64,000 bases of DNA from Dentipellis sp. KUC8613 (lineage: Eukaryota; Basidiomycota; Agaricomycetes; Russulales; Hericiaceae). How positions within the stretch are numbered: position 1 is the stretch's first letter; every line of letters begins with the position of its first letter. The stretch spans positions 1 to 64,000 of the forward strand of contig NSJX01000002.1 of the NCBI GenBank assembly GCA_002286715.1. The letters are read 5' to 3'. The notes beneath the pieces were generated by a model. It had not been told where the DNA came from and did not search any database. It was given only the letters and a program-made list of their open reading frames with translations. Below, piece by piece: positions 47,001-58,432 of this stretch. The position numbers and the translations under genes are program-made.

Positions 47001-47811
47001 CGGCCGCCCGCTGCCCGGCACCGCACGCCTGCAATCGCGCCGGCGGTATGTGACTCCCCAGGCCCCACACGCAAGCCTCCGTTGCCACACTGAACAGCAT
47101 CAGAGTCGACGATGCCCAGACTCCCACCTCTTCGTCGTTGACAGCCACAGTCTCGACTGCACCTCCCCATCGTCCCTTCCAAAAGTCCTGCAGCACCCAG
47201 CACCCAGCACCCAGCACACGCACATATACACACCGCTTCAACCCGGGCGGGTGCTATGCATAGTAGTGTACATACCAGTACGCACATCATGATATTCCAA
47301 ACTCCACAGATCCAGATCTTCCCGTCCTTGCCCTTGCCCTCGTCCTTGCCGGCGGGACCCCCAGGCCTGCAATCCCACCTCTCCATCACACACGTCGAGC
47401 GACTCGGAGGCGAACCCGGCAGAGAGACAGCATGCAGCCGAACAGGCAACCCACCCACTGGCACAACAAACCCACAATGCAGCGGCACGTTTTCGGGACC
47501 GAACGCCCATGTGCGTCGGAGCGCAACAGCAAGCTGACTTCGAGTGATACACGCATGCGCGCGACTTTTTTGCAATTGCGAGCCCAGGGATGCTCCGGCT
47601 TTGCTTTTCTCTGGGCGTCTAGCATGCGTCTCCGAAAGCCGAGAGAGATGCAGGGATGCACTTTCGGGAGGGAGTGTCCATCGCGGAGGTATAACTTCTA
47701 CCACGATCTTGCGTTCGCATCCCTATCTCCGCGCCGGCTCACGCTGACGGCACGCAGCACGCAGCATCACAAATAGCAAGGGAACCGACTCTAGCATTTC
47801 ACGTCCGCCAT
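44015..47811. other. Gene-poor duplicated and repeat-rich region
   Basis: The segment 44360-44830 is a diverged copy of 38430-38930. From about 45100 to 46900 a degenerate repeat recurs every few hundred bases, marked by gagcagcccgcgt-like sequence near 45147, 45780, 46070 and 46845. A (ggtgcc)n tract lies at 46531-46560 and a (cagcacc)n tract near 47188-47217. Long open frames (for example 46871-47704 minus) look like GC-rich artefacts. Confidence 0.45.
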
Positions 47812-47866
47812 NNNNNNNNNNNNNNNNNNNNNNNNNNNNNNNNNNNNNNNNNNNNNNNNNNNNNNN
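47812..47866. other. Assembly gap (55 N)
   Basis: A run of undetermined bases. Flanking sequence is repeat-rich, which probably caused the break. Confidence 1.
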
Positions 47867-48140
47867 GGCACATTCACCGCCCCCCACCGCACCGGTGTAT
47901 CGCTGGAGTCATCCTCTAGCAACCCGCCGACGGCTGCCGCACGTACTCCCGCCGTCCGCCCCCAGATCGTCCAGGGCCTCATTCCCAGAGCTCCGACGCC
48001 GGGCCACGACATACATCCAGTGCGCAAGCGTCCGCGCGCGGCGCGCGGCCCCTCGCGAAATCGTCCGCGATCGATGACTTTGGGGCTCCCAGCCGTTTGC
48101 GTCTTGCCTCTCTGCCCTCAGCACTACGAGCCCATTAACG

Positions 48141-48170
48141 CCACCACCACCACCACCACCACCACCACCA
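48141..48170. repeat. (CCA)n microsatellite
   Basis: Ten uninterrupted cca units in non-coding, GC-rich DNA. A ctccaactccagctccaact-type imperfect hexamer tract follows at about 48268-48330. Confidence 0.9.
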
Positions 48171-48445
48171 TTATCGTCTCCGACACCCCAACATACCGCA
48201 TTCCAACCCAACCACCCAAATCTCCCTCTCTCTCCTTCGCTCACAGCCTGGCCCATCCGCCCCGGTCCCCTCCAACTCCAGCTCCAACTCCAACTCTCAC
48301 TCCAGCTCCAGCTCCAACTCCAACTCCGACTCGCAGGTCCTGCACGAGTTGCACGGTAGTACTAGTATACCCCCGCAACTTCTTGCACCCACAGATCCTG
48401 CAAATCCACCTGCCCCTCGGGCGCTTGCAATACCCCGCACCCCAC

Positions 48446-48446
<1 letters not shown>

Positions 48447-48479
<33 letters not shown>

Positions 48480-48487
48480 CGACGCAG
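48447..48487. repeat. (CGCAGA)n microsatellite
   Basis: About seven hexamer units of cgcaga, one changed to cgccga. Confidence 0.9.
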
Positions 48488-48649
48488 ATCCCCGCCCGAT
48501 CCATCCCCCTCACGCGCCCGATCCAATCCAATCCGATGCAATCCAATCCGATCGACCCCGCACGATCGACATGTACGATTGCAAAGGGCATGACGCGGTG
48601 ACGTCACGCGTTTGCTTATTTGCTTCCGCCTCGTCTGATGCACAGCGTA

Positions 48650-49123
48650 CAAGTGCAGAATTTCCCGACCCGGAAAAGCCTGGGAAAAGGCATACGTAAT
48701 TGTATCACTTTTACTAGAAATTTCTGTGCTCAAAGGACCAAAGAAACCAATAACTATGCTACCTGTATCCCCGTTCGGGAAAGTCATTTGAAATAGGAAA
48801 TCTCTTTCGGGTGAGAAAGGGCCAGAAAAAGGAGGAGAAAGGTTTCCCTTTTATTTGACTTTTCCACAACAAAGGAAATGTTTTTCATTTACAAGCTTGT
48901 AGTAATTTGGGAAAAGTCTAAAGGTAAACAATCCTAAGGCTTTTACATAGACTTTTCCCGGCCTGAATGCAACAAACATCTCACTCAATTTTACGGGATA
49001 TGGGAGTCTGTGGCATAGTTATTGGTTTCTTTGGTCTTTCTGAACCCTGAATTTTCTAGTAAAAGTGATACAATTACGTATGCCTTTTCCCAGGCTTTTC
49101 CGGGTCGGGAAATTCTGCACTTG
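48650..49123. mobile_element. MITE with about 110-bp terminal inverted repeats
   Basis: The ends are inverted copies: 48650-48759 and 49013-49123. The first 69 bases are identical and the remainder contains small differences. The termini read caagtgcagaa..ttctgcacttg and are flanked on each side by TA (48648-48649 and 49124-49125), consistent with a TA target-site duplication. The 250-bp centre is AT-rich and has no coding capacity. This fits a non-autonomous DNA transposon, possibly Tc1/mariner-related because of the TA duplication. The near-identity of the arms suggests recent activity. Confidence 0.85.
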
Positions 49124-49360
49124 TAAGCTGTGGATGGTCTGTGCGCGTCAGGGCCGGCGAGTGTGTGCGTCAGTAGGGTTGGGATTGGGCGCGCGCGTCA
49201 GGGTGCGTCACCGTCGTCACTGTCACCGACATCATCGATACGCGGCTCGCGCTCGTACGCGCCTGCTCGTCGTGGTCCATGCTCGCTGTTCACCTCCACT
49301 CGGCGTTAGCACAAACTGTCGCTTGCGCGCGAGGTATACGGCGAGGAGATGCAAATGCAG

Positions 49361-49386
49361 ATAGGATAGGATAGGATAGGATAGGC
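49361..49386. repeat. (GATAG)n microsatellite
   Basis: Five tandem gatag units in an intergenic region. Confidence 0.85.
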
Positions 49387-49885
49387 TGTGTGTGGTACCT
49401 GCCTGCGTCTATACTATACTAGTATGTAATAACTACGTCTACATACAACAAACAACCGCGAACTGTGAATCAGCACCACCACAGCAGACGGGGAACAGAC
49501 GGGACAGAGAAGAGGAGAGAAAGATGGAATAAGGAACGGAGCGTGTGTAGATGCGTGTATGTGATAGCTAGCCATGCGTGTATGCGTGTATGCGGCTCGA
49601 GCGTGTAACCAAGAAAAGCAGGCGGGGAGATCTCGGAAGGATGCAGAGAGTGAAGGAAGGAAGGGAAAGGGAGGAGAAGTGCGTAGAGCAGACAAGAGAA
49701 AGCACCTCCCGCGAAGATAATCGAGAAACAAGATGTGAAAGAACAAGTGAAGAGCCCGCCCCGACGCCAGTCACCGGACCCAACCCAGCCCAACCAAAGC
49801 CCAACCATAAACCACCAATACCCAGTACCCCAAAAGCCCAAAATAAATGAAAAACAACAACCGAAATCCCATCCCACCGCACCGT

Positions 49886-50594
49886 CTACCGCGCTTGAGT
49901 CTTCACACCACCTCCACCCGCAACCCCACCCGCAACACTACTGCTCCGCACGCGACTCTGCTGCGCCGCGGCGATCCGGCGGCGCGTCAGGCCCGGCGGG
50001 ACGGGCGGCTCCGCGGGGTGTGTGCGGCGTGCGAGCTTGGCGGCGGGGAGCGAGGTGGACGGGCGGATCGGCATCGAGGACGCGTGGGTGTAAGAGTGCA
50101 TGCGCGAGGAAGACGAGGAGGAGGAAGTGGTGGTGATGGTGAAGGGGTAGGGCGTAGGCGCCACGGAGACGCAGAGCGAGGACGCGAGGGAGGAGAAGGA
50201 CGAGGACGATGTCGTGGTGCTGGTGGTGCTAGTTGTGTTGGTGGTGTTGGTGCTCGTGTTGGGCGAGGGCGAGGCGGGGGGCGTGGGGAAGGGGTACTCG
50301 TAGCGCGGGATGGGGTCGAAGGGCGTGCTGACGAGACGCGGGGGCGCGTCGGGCGCGGGGGGCGGGGGCTGCTGGGGTGGGATGTCAGTATCTGCTGGGG
50401 GGAGGGTAAGAGGGAGGGGGAGGACAGACCTTCTGGCGCTGCTCGAGGAAGAGGAGGGCCATATCGAGCTGGAGGCTGGAGTCGTTGTCGGGGTCGGGCG
50501 GTGCGAACGCGCGGACGGGCTTGGGATACGCGAGTGGAAGCGAGTGGGAGTGGTGGGAAGGACGGGGCGCGGGAATGTCGACGGGGGAGGACAT
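49886..50594 (-). CDS. Hypothetical Ser/Thr/Pro-rich protein
   Basis: Two minus-strand exons, 50594-50430 and 50371-49886, joined by a 58-bp GT-AG intron in phase 0, give 216 aa. The first exon reads PSHHSHSLPLAYPKPVRAF and then a short helical-looking segment, LQLDMALLFLEQRQK, which is the part most likely to be conserved. The rest is low-complexity: a Thr/Asn/Ser-rich tract, a Ser run, then a basic end (PPGLTRRRIAAA). Many frames are open here because of GC bias, including a 442-codon plus-strand frame. This model is preferred for its clean intron and coherent start. No function can be assigned. Confidence 0.45.
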
Positions 50595-53521
50595 GGCAGG
50601 GGCTGGGCCGCGCGCAATCTAGAGCGGAGGCCCAAGGTGGACGCGGGCGGCGACTGATGGTCCATACGCGCATTCGAAAGCTTATGAGCGCACCGCAGCG
50701 TCCGATGACGCGCAGCGGCGCACAGCGCGAGGCCCATCGATCGGCTGCTGGGGTCACAACGTGTTTCTCCCTCAGATACATCGGGCACACGTGCTCCCGC
50801 GCGTCGTCTCGCTCCCGCCGTCGACCCACAGCGCAGGAATGCATCGCTCCACCCGACGCCAGCCAGGCACTGGCATCCGAGCACTTGCGCAGACACTCGC
50901 GTATGTACGTGTTCCTCGCAGGCCGCGACGACGCGGACGACGACGCCGATGCGGTCATCGCTCGTCCGGCGCAAGGTGTCCTTCCGGAACAGAATGTGAA
51001 CGCAGGCCGCGCAAACGCCCAGCTATATCCGGCCCCATCGTTCCCAACCCCAGCTGCGACTCGCGTAGACGTACGCTCTGTGCTGCCCTCCCCTTCGCGT
51101 CATGCACGCGCGTGCGTGCGTCCTGCACAGCGCGCTCGCGCTCCCGTTGTATCAACCCACTCATGCACACGATAGCCCACCGCCCAACGCGTCACATACA
51201 CGAGGCCGCCACATATACGCACCCCGTCTTCTTTCCTTCCCTTCCCTCGCTTCCCGCCGCACAGTCCCCCTTCTTCCTTCCTCATCCCCATCGGCATCCT
51301 CCCATCAGACGCCGACGTCACCCAGGTCCCTCGCAAATGTTCTTACATAGCAGTCCCTGCGCGGTTACACGCACACGACTCGTATTTAACGCGCACGACA
51401 TCATCACCGACAGGCAGTTTGCACCCCGGATCTTGCGCGCGGGCTGCAGGACAGGTTCGTCATCGCGCGCGCCCTTAGACTCTGCCGCCGTGTCACGGTC
51501 AGCTGTCTCTGCTGCTCTCCACTGCATAGTACGCGATGGGCCCGCCTGACCTCCATACCGCCTCCAGCACCTTCGACACCAACGCTAACACTAACACTAA
51601 CACCAACACCAGAGCTCCAGGTTCAACTCTAACCACCGCACAGCACCGTCATCGGTCATCGGGTCGGGCACAATACCCACCTACATACGCACATCCGGAT
51701 CTACCACCCAGCCTGCCATGGACCAGCCCGCACTATCTCCCCGCCCTCACCGTCATCGATCGCCCCCTCGCCTCGCCTTCCCTGCACCCGCCATCGCAGG
51801 CAGTTGCCCCATCTATCGCCTCTGCAGTGATCAACGTCAGCATCAGCCGCCCTTATCGTGGAAGCCTCTCAGCTTCCCGTCGTGGCTGCTTCCCTTCCTC
51901 CCGGCTTCGCTTCCACTTCGATCTCGTGCGATGCGTTTCAGAAATGCGCGAGTGCGCGGAAGGGACCCTTGACGCAATTGTGATCGCAGTCGCCCGCCCA
52001 CGCTTGCGCTCGTACCGTGATGGACGTCCCTGCTTGCGCTCGTACCGTAATGGACGCGCACCAATGCCCTCGTACGGAGATGGAGATCGGGCGGGACGCA
52101 CAGGCTGGAGTATGACGCTTTGCGAAGGAGGTTTAATCCGAGTGACGATCAAGAAGCAGGCTAGAGGCGAAGAGCAAAGGAACATCTTGGTGCACGGGCA
52201 TGATTGCTGGGAGACTGGCGACGGGCGACTGGCGGCTGGCGGCTGGGTACTGGCGACTGGCAGCTGGATTGCGTCAGAACGTCAAAGCTCGCACCACGAA
52301 CGCACTCTTACTCGCGTACACGAGCGCGCAGCGTACGCCGGATCGAGACCTCGATCAGGTCCGGGCGGGTTTCGCAGTCGCCGTCGGACGCGCGCGGCAT
52401 TGTGGACCAGGATCGTCGTTCAGAATAGAATAAACACTTTACAGGACCCCTCCCATAACTGGCCGAGATGAGGATCACCTTGCACTCACGCACAAGTGCA
52501 ACTGCCCCATTCCAGCACATGACCCCCATATCCAGCGCTTCCCGCCTCGTGGCATTACGATTCCCTCTGTATGGACTACGATATCCTCGTTATAACCATA
52601 GCCACAGCCCCTGCGCGCTTATCTACTCGACTGCTTCGCACGGATACAGTTGGTTAGGTTATGGTTGGGTTGGGTTGGGTTCGGCTAATGACGATGCACT
52701 TGCAGGCAACTCGTGACGCAGATCATTGCCGCGCAAGTCCAAGGTCGCAACGCAAGGCGAAGCAAGCCCCTCGAGGCATCGTATCTGTCGTGGACTAATG
52801 CTTCCGACCGCTGACACTGCAGCGTCGACAGTGGCGTCTCGTCGTCGCTGCGCGTGGTCGCCTCACGCACGAGAACGAGGAGTATGGCAAACGAGACTGT
52901 CCTGCTCATTTCCGCGCGTCGGCCATCACGAGATTTCAAAGTCCGCGCGGCCGGCAGCCACCGGCAGGGCAGGACCCAGGACACCTCGCGCGTGTTGATC
53001 AATTCTAGATCCCAGATCTTAGATCATATCACTACGTATCTAATCTTATCGTTGCTTGTTCAAATCTATTATTTTGGATCTCGCTATCAAGATCACGATC
53101 TGCCTTCGTGTTCCGCGCCCTTCAACGCTGGGATTTTCAACAAACGCTCGCCTGATGCCTGCCACGAACTTCGGCACACACGCAGCGTTTTGTCGACCAT
53201 CGCCAACACACTTTTCCTCAGCTTCTTTTAGCCTACACCTCTCTCCTTCTAACCTCCCCACTACGCCCGTCGATCCCCTGCGAGAACGCGCTGGCCCTGA
53301 GTGTGAGACTTCGGCCTGTGCAAAGCCCACCCTGTGATGTCGGTATCAGCTTGAGGAGGTGCTGTTTTTCGCCTGTGTGTTTCTGGATTCTCTGTGTTCT
53401 CGAACCGTCTCTGGTAAGTGTCGCCTCCCTCGCTGCTGCGCCTCATTGTGGCACGCTCAAATGCCTTAGGTCTCCCATTCTCTTATCGCTATCTTCCCCA
53501 CGCGCGCCGTATCTGGTCCCA
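50595..53521. other. Gene-poor, low-complexity region
   Basis: No gene is supported. It contains (ctaaca)n-like sequence at about 51588-51612, a 30-bp tandem repeat at 52003-52088, a ggcgactgg/ggcggctgg repeat at 52211-52268, and a (gggtt)n tract near 52655-52682. A 311-codon plus-strand frame (51536-52471) reads through these repeats and is not believed. The stretch 53000-53100 is AT-rich with repeated agatc. Confidence 0.4.
52003..52088. repeat. 30-bp tandem repeat, three units
   Basis: Units start at 52003, 52033 and 52063 with exact 30-bp period (cttgcgctcgtaccg..atggacg). The third unit has diverged. Confidence 0.8.
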
Positions 53522-53949
53522 TCGCCCCTCACCACCTCTCGCCGTTTTGCAACGCCCAGAAGATCTCCCGCCAACCAGCAGCGCCGCTCCGCGCCCTCCC
53601 CACCGCCGCTCGCCGTTTCGCAAGGCGCAGAAGATCTCGCGGGCGCAGCTCCGCGCCTGACAGCGCCCGTCACGACGTCCCTCCCCACTGCCGTTGGCCG
53701 TCTCGCAAGGCCCAGAAGATCTCCCGCCAACCAGCAGCGCCGCTCCACAGCCCTCCCCACCGCCGCTCGCCGTTTCGCAAGGCGCAGAAGATCTCGCGGG
53801 CGCGGCTCCGCGCCTGACAGCGCCCGTCACGACGTCCCTCCCCACCGCCGTTGGCCGTCTCGCAAGGCCCAGAAGATCTCCCGCCAACCAGCAGCGCCGC
53901 TCCGCAGCCCTCCCCACCGCCGCTCGCTGTTTCGCAAGGCGCAGAAGAC
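53522..53949. repeat. Tandem repeat array, left block (two alternating subunits, about 157-bp period)
   Basis: Two related subunits of about 72 and 85 bp alternate. Each carries a form of tcgcaaggcscagaagatctc; one then reads ccgccaaccagcag and the other gcgggcgc. About six subunits are present. A second block with the same subunits lies at 54965-55325, on the other side of the coding fragment at 53986. Confidence 0.85.
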
Positions 53950-53985
53950 TTTGACGCCTGACCCCCGACCGCCTTTCTCCCTCGC

Positions 53986-54960
53986 ATGGACGTCTCCCAG
54001 CCATCCCGCTATCCTCCAAACATGTCTCCTGGCGAGCTCCCCTACCCCCCGCAGCAGTCCCACCAGGGCCAGCCTTCGCAGCAGCCTCAGTGGTCCTCTG
54101 CGCCCCACCTACTGCCCCCTGCACACGCACCACCCGCCTTTGCGGGCAACCCAAGCAACTCGGCGCCTCCGCTCGGCGACCAGCAGCAGCAACAGCAGCA
54201 ACAGCAACACTTTCCGAACTATTACCAGCAGGGCCCCGCAGGCGGCCAGGCAGGGCTCCCCGACAGCGCGATGCTCGACCGCCCGACGACACTCTCGCTG
54301 AACCTGTCGTCGCTCTCCATCGCCTCGCCCACCAATCTGTCGCCCATCAACCAGTCGCCTCACACATCGACCGCGACGAGCGGCGTGTCGCCCATCACGC
54401 CCATCAGCCCGTCAAACCCCAACATCCAGGGCCCGAGCCCGTTCGGCGCTCATCACCACCCCTCGTCGCACCCCCCCGGCGCGTACAGCCAGCACGCGCC
54501 TCCGCCGTCGCAGCCGCAATTTTCGTTCGCACCCCCAGACCAGGGCCAGGGCATCCGCTGCGAGGATCTGCACTACGACCTCTCCGCGCGCCGCATGGGC
54601 CTCTCCTCCCGCTCGTCCTCCTCCTCCGAAAAATCGGTCCCCCGCAAGCGCAGCATCACCGCGGGCCCGCTCCCCACCAACATCGAGGAAGCGAGCATGT
54701 TCGACAGGACGGGCGGAGGCAATGGCGCCAACGGCGCGATGCAGCTGGACGGGCCCGGCGACGGCTACGACGAGGTCGACATGACGTACTCCTCGGTGGA
54801 CCCGAACGGGAGCCCGATCGACGACAGCACGAGCGGCGGCGAGCAGGACGACCAGCTGAAGCCGCTGATCAACGCGCCGATGGCGTCCGGGCAGCAGGGG
54901 CCGCACTCGGTGGCGTCGCAGGCGAGCGGGATGAACGTCATAGGCAAGCCGATCCGGGCG
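53986..54960 (+). pseudogene. N-terminal fragment of a transcription-factor-like protein
   Basis: An open frame of 325 codons with protein-like character: MDVSQPSRYPPNMSPGELPY, a glutamine run (QQQQQQQQQ), Ser/Pro-rich sequence, the basic patch PRKRSITAGP, and an acidic stretch ending GMNVIGKPI. After that the frame runs into the tandem repeat and loses sense. The style, and the final GKP just before where a domain should start, recall fungal heat-shock-factor-type regulators. No DNA-binding domain is present, so this identity is a weak inference. It is bounded on both sides by the same repeats, which suggests a captured or interrupted gene fragment. Confidence 0.45.
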
Positions 54961-54964
54961 CGAC

Positions 54965-55325
54965 TGGGCGCCTCGACAGCGCCCGTCACCGCACCCCTCC
55001 CCACCGCCGCTCGCCGTTTCGCAAGGCGCAGAGGATCTCGCGGGCGCGGCTCCACGCCTGGACGGCGCGTCTCCCTGCCGCCACTCGCCGTTTCGCAAGG
55101 CGCAGAAGATCTCGCGGGCGCGGCTCCGCGCCTTGACAGCGCCCGTCACGACGTCCCTCCCCACCGCCGTTGGCCGTCTCGCAAGGCCCAGAAGATCTCC
55201 CGCCAACCAGCAGTGCAGCTCGGCGCCTCGACAGTGCGTCGGCCTTGCGTCACGACATCCCTCCCCGCAGCCGTTTGCGGCCTCGCAAGGTGCAGAAGAT
55301 CTCCCGCCAACCAGCAGGGCGACTT
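54965..55325. repeat. Tandem repeat array, right block
   Basis: About four more subunits of the array at 53522-53949, in the same orientation and more diverged, again with agaagatct cores near 55031 (agaggatct), 55107, 55188 and 55290. Confidence 0.8.
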
Positions 55326-55429
55326 GTGGCCCCAACAGTGCGTTGCCCTTATAGTATTCTGAGTCTTTGCTCACTGAGTGCCTGTATTGCACTAGTAGCC
55401 AAGGGAGGCATGTGGCCGCCTCCACCGTG

Positions 55430-55690
55430 ACCTGTGAGCCTCCCCTGCACCGTGCGGACAACCCTCTTGAGACACCCGGCACTCGGCCAAGCCAGTGCAG
55501 CTCTTCAAAGGAGCCCAGGGAGCTGCGGGGACCTCTCCCCTGTCGCATGTTCCTGGTGGCCGCCATCCTCGCCTCCAAGTTCCTGCAAGACAAGTGCAAC
55601 TGGAACTGCACATGGGTGGAGCTCGCAGGCGATCTGAGAGCACGCCATCTAGGACCTGTGCGCCCGCGAAGGCGTTCTTCTCTCAGGGAG
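55430..55690 (+). pseudogene. Cyclin-like gene fragment
   Basis: The plus-strand frame contains PCRMFLVAAILASKFLQDKC followed by NCTWVELAG. This resembles the central helices of fungal PHO80/Pcl-type cyclins, where an RRMFLAALILASKFLQD-like stretch followed by a W..L-G motif is typical. Only this short part is recognisable and no exons before or after it could be joined. It looks like an isolated fragment in the same mosaic as the array and the regulator fragment. The match is from memory of the family. Confidence 0.4.
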
Positions 55691-56247
55691 TGATGTTCCC
55701 TAGGGTGTGTTGTTGGGCGATGCTGATGCTGCGGTGGGCCTACTCTTGGCACGCCTCTGTATAATACAAGGTGGGGCAGGTCTAAGGTTCAATCGGTGAT
55801 GGAGCTGCTACCTGTATCCTAGACCCTGTACCAGCTCTCTTCCGGCGACCCACCAGCCTATGTGCCAACTGGTGAAGTCAACTGGCTTACCCCTGGCATT
55901 TTCTTCGGTGCCTCTTCTTCCCATAAGCATAGGCACTAGCTACACATTTTGACGCGCCCCTTTCTCTGCTGTAATTGCTGCAATTTCATATCTTACTGCA
56001 TGAAGACCCTTCCTTCACATGGGGTAGTTTGTGAGTAGTGGATCCTTCGGGCAGATCAGCTGCATGGAGGGAAAAGTGGCTGAGTAAATACAAGTCGGAG
56101 AAACAGTCGGTGTCGGCATACATTACCAATAAGGCAATGAAGTTGCAGAAGTATTGCCGGCCGGCTGCAAATGCGAACGCGAGTACAACTTTGAGGCTGA
56201 TTGCCACCACGTTGACTGCTCTTTGGCCGCGGTGAGCAGCTCTCTGG
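55691..56247. other. Region before the integrase gene
   Basis: No gene is confidently called. A 66-codon frame at 56038-56235 (containing WREKWLSKYKSEKQ) could be a further 5' exon of the integrase gene. It does not splice in phase to the known exon 2, so it was left out. Confidence 0.35.
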
Positions 56248-58008
56248 ATGCCGAACCAGCACAAGCCTTGCCGTGCGTATGTTCTCATCTAGGAGCCTTG
56301 CGTGTGGCTGACGACGACACCTGCGGATAGCACCTGAGGCAGAGTTGAAGCCAGCCATCGAGCGCTTTTATCGTCTAGGGCTGAACGATGGCGAAATTGC
56401 CGCAAAGGCCATCCAGTACTTTGATACAGAGGAATATGGTTTAAGGTGTGTGTTCGTTGCAGTTCACTTGGCAATCCAAACTCAGGAACAGCTGTAGTGC
56501 CCGATCTGTGAAGCGCTTTCGAACAAAATGGGGCTTTCTCAGCACAAGACAGCAGCGTCACACACTCGACACAGTCACCCCGTTCATTGAAGTTATCAAG
56601 CGGAGGTATCCTCAGCGAGGAGCGGATGCGATCACTAAGGCACTTCGTATGGAATACAACATTCGGGCGCCACGGTACGTCTCTACGTGATGGGCTACCT
56701 CGGCGTGGCTTGACAAAGTAGCAGGGAGCTTGTGCTTGACTACCTGCGGAAAACTGAGCCTGAGGCTGTCAAGGCCCGCCGTTACCGCCGCTTTATTCGC
56801 CGCCGATTCTGGGCGACAGGCCTCAACGATGTTTGGGCCATCGACCAGCACGATAAATGGCAGCGATTCGGCCTGTTTCTCCATGCCTGTGTTGACCCTT
56901 ACCACGGGTACATACATTGGGTGAAGATCTGGTGGACAAATAAGAACCCAAGGCTGATTGCTAGCTTCTACCTTGAGGCGGCTCGCCGCGAGGGTGGTGC
57001 GTGCTGTTTCCTAAATGTTTAGCTAATTCACAGTGTAACCTTTCGCTCAGGCATTCCGCTTGTGACTCAGAGCGACCCAGGGTCAGAGAATTTCGGCGTC
57101 GCCAATGCACAGACGTACATACGACACCGCCTGGACGCCTCCCTTTCCGATACCCTCCAGCACCGCTGGATGCGTAAGCACCAAAACATCAAGCCCGAGG
57201 CCCACTGGTCGGTTATGCGACGAGATTTCTCTCCCGGTTTTGAAAACCTCCTGGACCAAGGCATTCAAAACGGCTGGTACAACCCAAACGACGCCATGGA
57301 CAGGTGCAGTAGGCTTTATAACGCTGCTTTAGCGCCTACTTATCTGCGCTAGCTACCTCTTTCGCTGGCTAGGGATACCTTGGCTCCAGCGAGAGCTCGA
57401 CGAGTGGGTGTACCTACACAACCATACCATACGCCGGGCCAACAAGCACAAGATGACTCCCCATGGGATCCCTGAACTAATCCGAGAAAACCCGGCTGAC
57501 TATCAGTCAATTGACGTCAAGGTATGGTTCTCAGCTGCCTTGGAGCGAAGCATCCTCACAAAAAAGCTGCTTTTCGCAGGTTCTCGTGCCGGGTGAGCTA
57601 TTTGACGAAGCAGAGCAGCTCTGGGCACCGCCTGGCCACCCCGTCTTCGAGCTGGTGCCACAGGGCTTTGCTCAATATGCACAGGTATGCTATGAGGCAA
57701 TCCAAGAGCCTGTAGTGACCTCAGATTCTTTTTGGGATGTGTACTTGGCGTTGCGGGATGTCCTCACTGAGCATGCCGGCGATGCACCGCTCCAGCAAGC
57801 TTTTCTCGAAACTCCACAGGAGAACAGGCTTATGGACGAGCTGCTTCCTATCCCAGAGGGCCTGAAGGAGCTGGGCCCCATTGAAGCAGGGAATATGGCA
57901 GCTGCTGCAAATGCCCGCGAGCCGTCAGCAGTGCCTCAGCAGGAGGCGTTGTGTGCGGAGTTTTCTGACATGGATGATGACGAATTCGAAGATGACGATA
58001 TCCTCTGA
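56248..58008 (+). CDS. Integrase-core (DDE) domain protein
   Basis: Putative transposase/integrase of the eukaryotic integrase-core type often seen in agaricomycetes. Exons 56248-56272, 56331-56445, 56498-56674, 56725-56993, 57051-57303, 57353-57521 and 57580-58008 give 478 aa in phase. The N-terminal part has a helix-turn-helix-like stretch (GLNDGEIAAKAIQYF) and SVKRFRTKWG. The catalytic core shows D146 (VWAIDQHDKW), D204 (QSDPGSEN) and E245 (IKPEAHWSV), spaced D-57-D-40-E. A C-terminal region (ELDEWVYLHNHTIRRANKHKMTP) resembles the end of retroviral-like integrase cores. The last 30 residues are acidic (DMDDDEFEDDD). All three acidic residues are intact. The first exon is short and the start uncertain. 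Confidence 0.78.
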
Positions 58009-58432
58009 CCTTATTGTTTTGTTTACCGACGCCAATCAAACCTGAATGTCTTTATCCTCTGTTTCAGTAAGCTGCCGCCCCAACCTATGCCTCCGCGGCA
58101 GGCCGTTTTTGGAAGGCGGCGTTTTTGGGGACCACCTGTCACCGCCTGACGAGGTCGATTTCTCGGCACGCCGTCGCCAAGTCTGATTTGGGAAGTGGCC
58201 GTTGAGTCCAGGAGGTGCCTCGCCAACCTGCAGGTGTCAAGGAGGTGCCACAGCATTGGCCGCCCGGCTGCCTCTTAACCTTCAACACCTCACTCCCGCT
58301 GCCCGCACACCGACACACTTGCTCGCTTTCTGTCCCTCTTTTTTGTCTACACGTCTCCTCTCGAAGGTCGAAGGCTTGCTTATTGCACCCACACGCCTGT
58401 TCCACCAGCCCCAACTCTGAACGCGAGCAGCG
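58009..58432. other. Intergenic between integrase and alpha-kinase genes
   Basis: 424 bases with no supported gene. This is the promoter region of the alpha-kinase gene; no clear TATA box was seen. Confidence 0.4.

Noticed and set aside
46871..47704. 277-codon minus-strand frame
   Set aside because: Overlaps several other frames in GC-rich repeat DNA, with Cys/Trp-rich random-looking sequence; judged an artefact.
49847..51175. 442-codon plus-strand frame, Gly/Arg-rich
   Set aside because: Antisense to the two-exon hypothetical gene and driven by GC-rich low complexity; the translation shows no protein-like conservation pattern.
51588..51612. (ctaaca)n tract resembling telomeric repeats
   Set aside because: The unit is not the fungal telomere repeat (ccctaa) and the tract is only about 25 bases.
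51536..52471. 311-codon plus-strand frame
   Set aside because: It runs through tandem and simple repeats, which explains its length; no domain, no splice structure.
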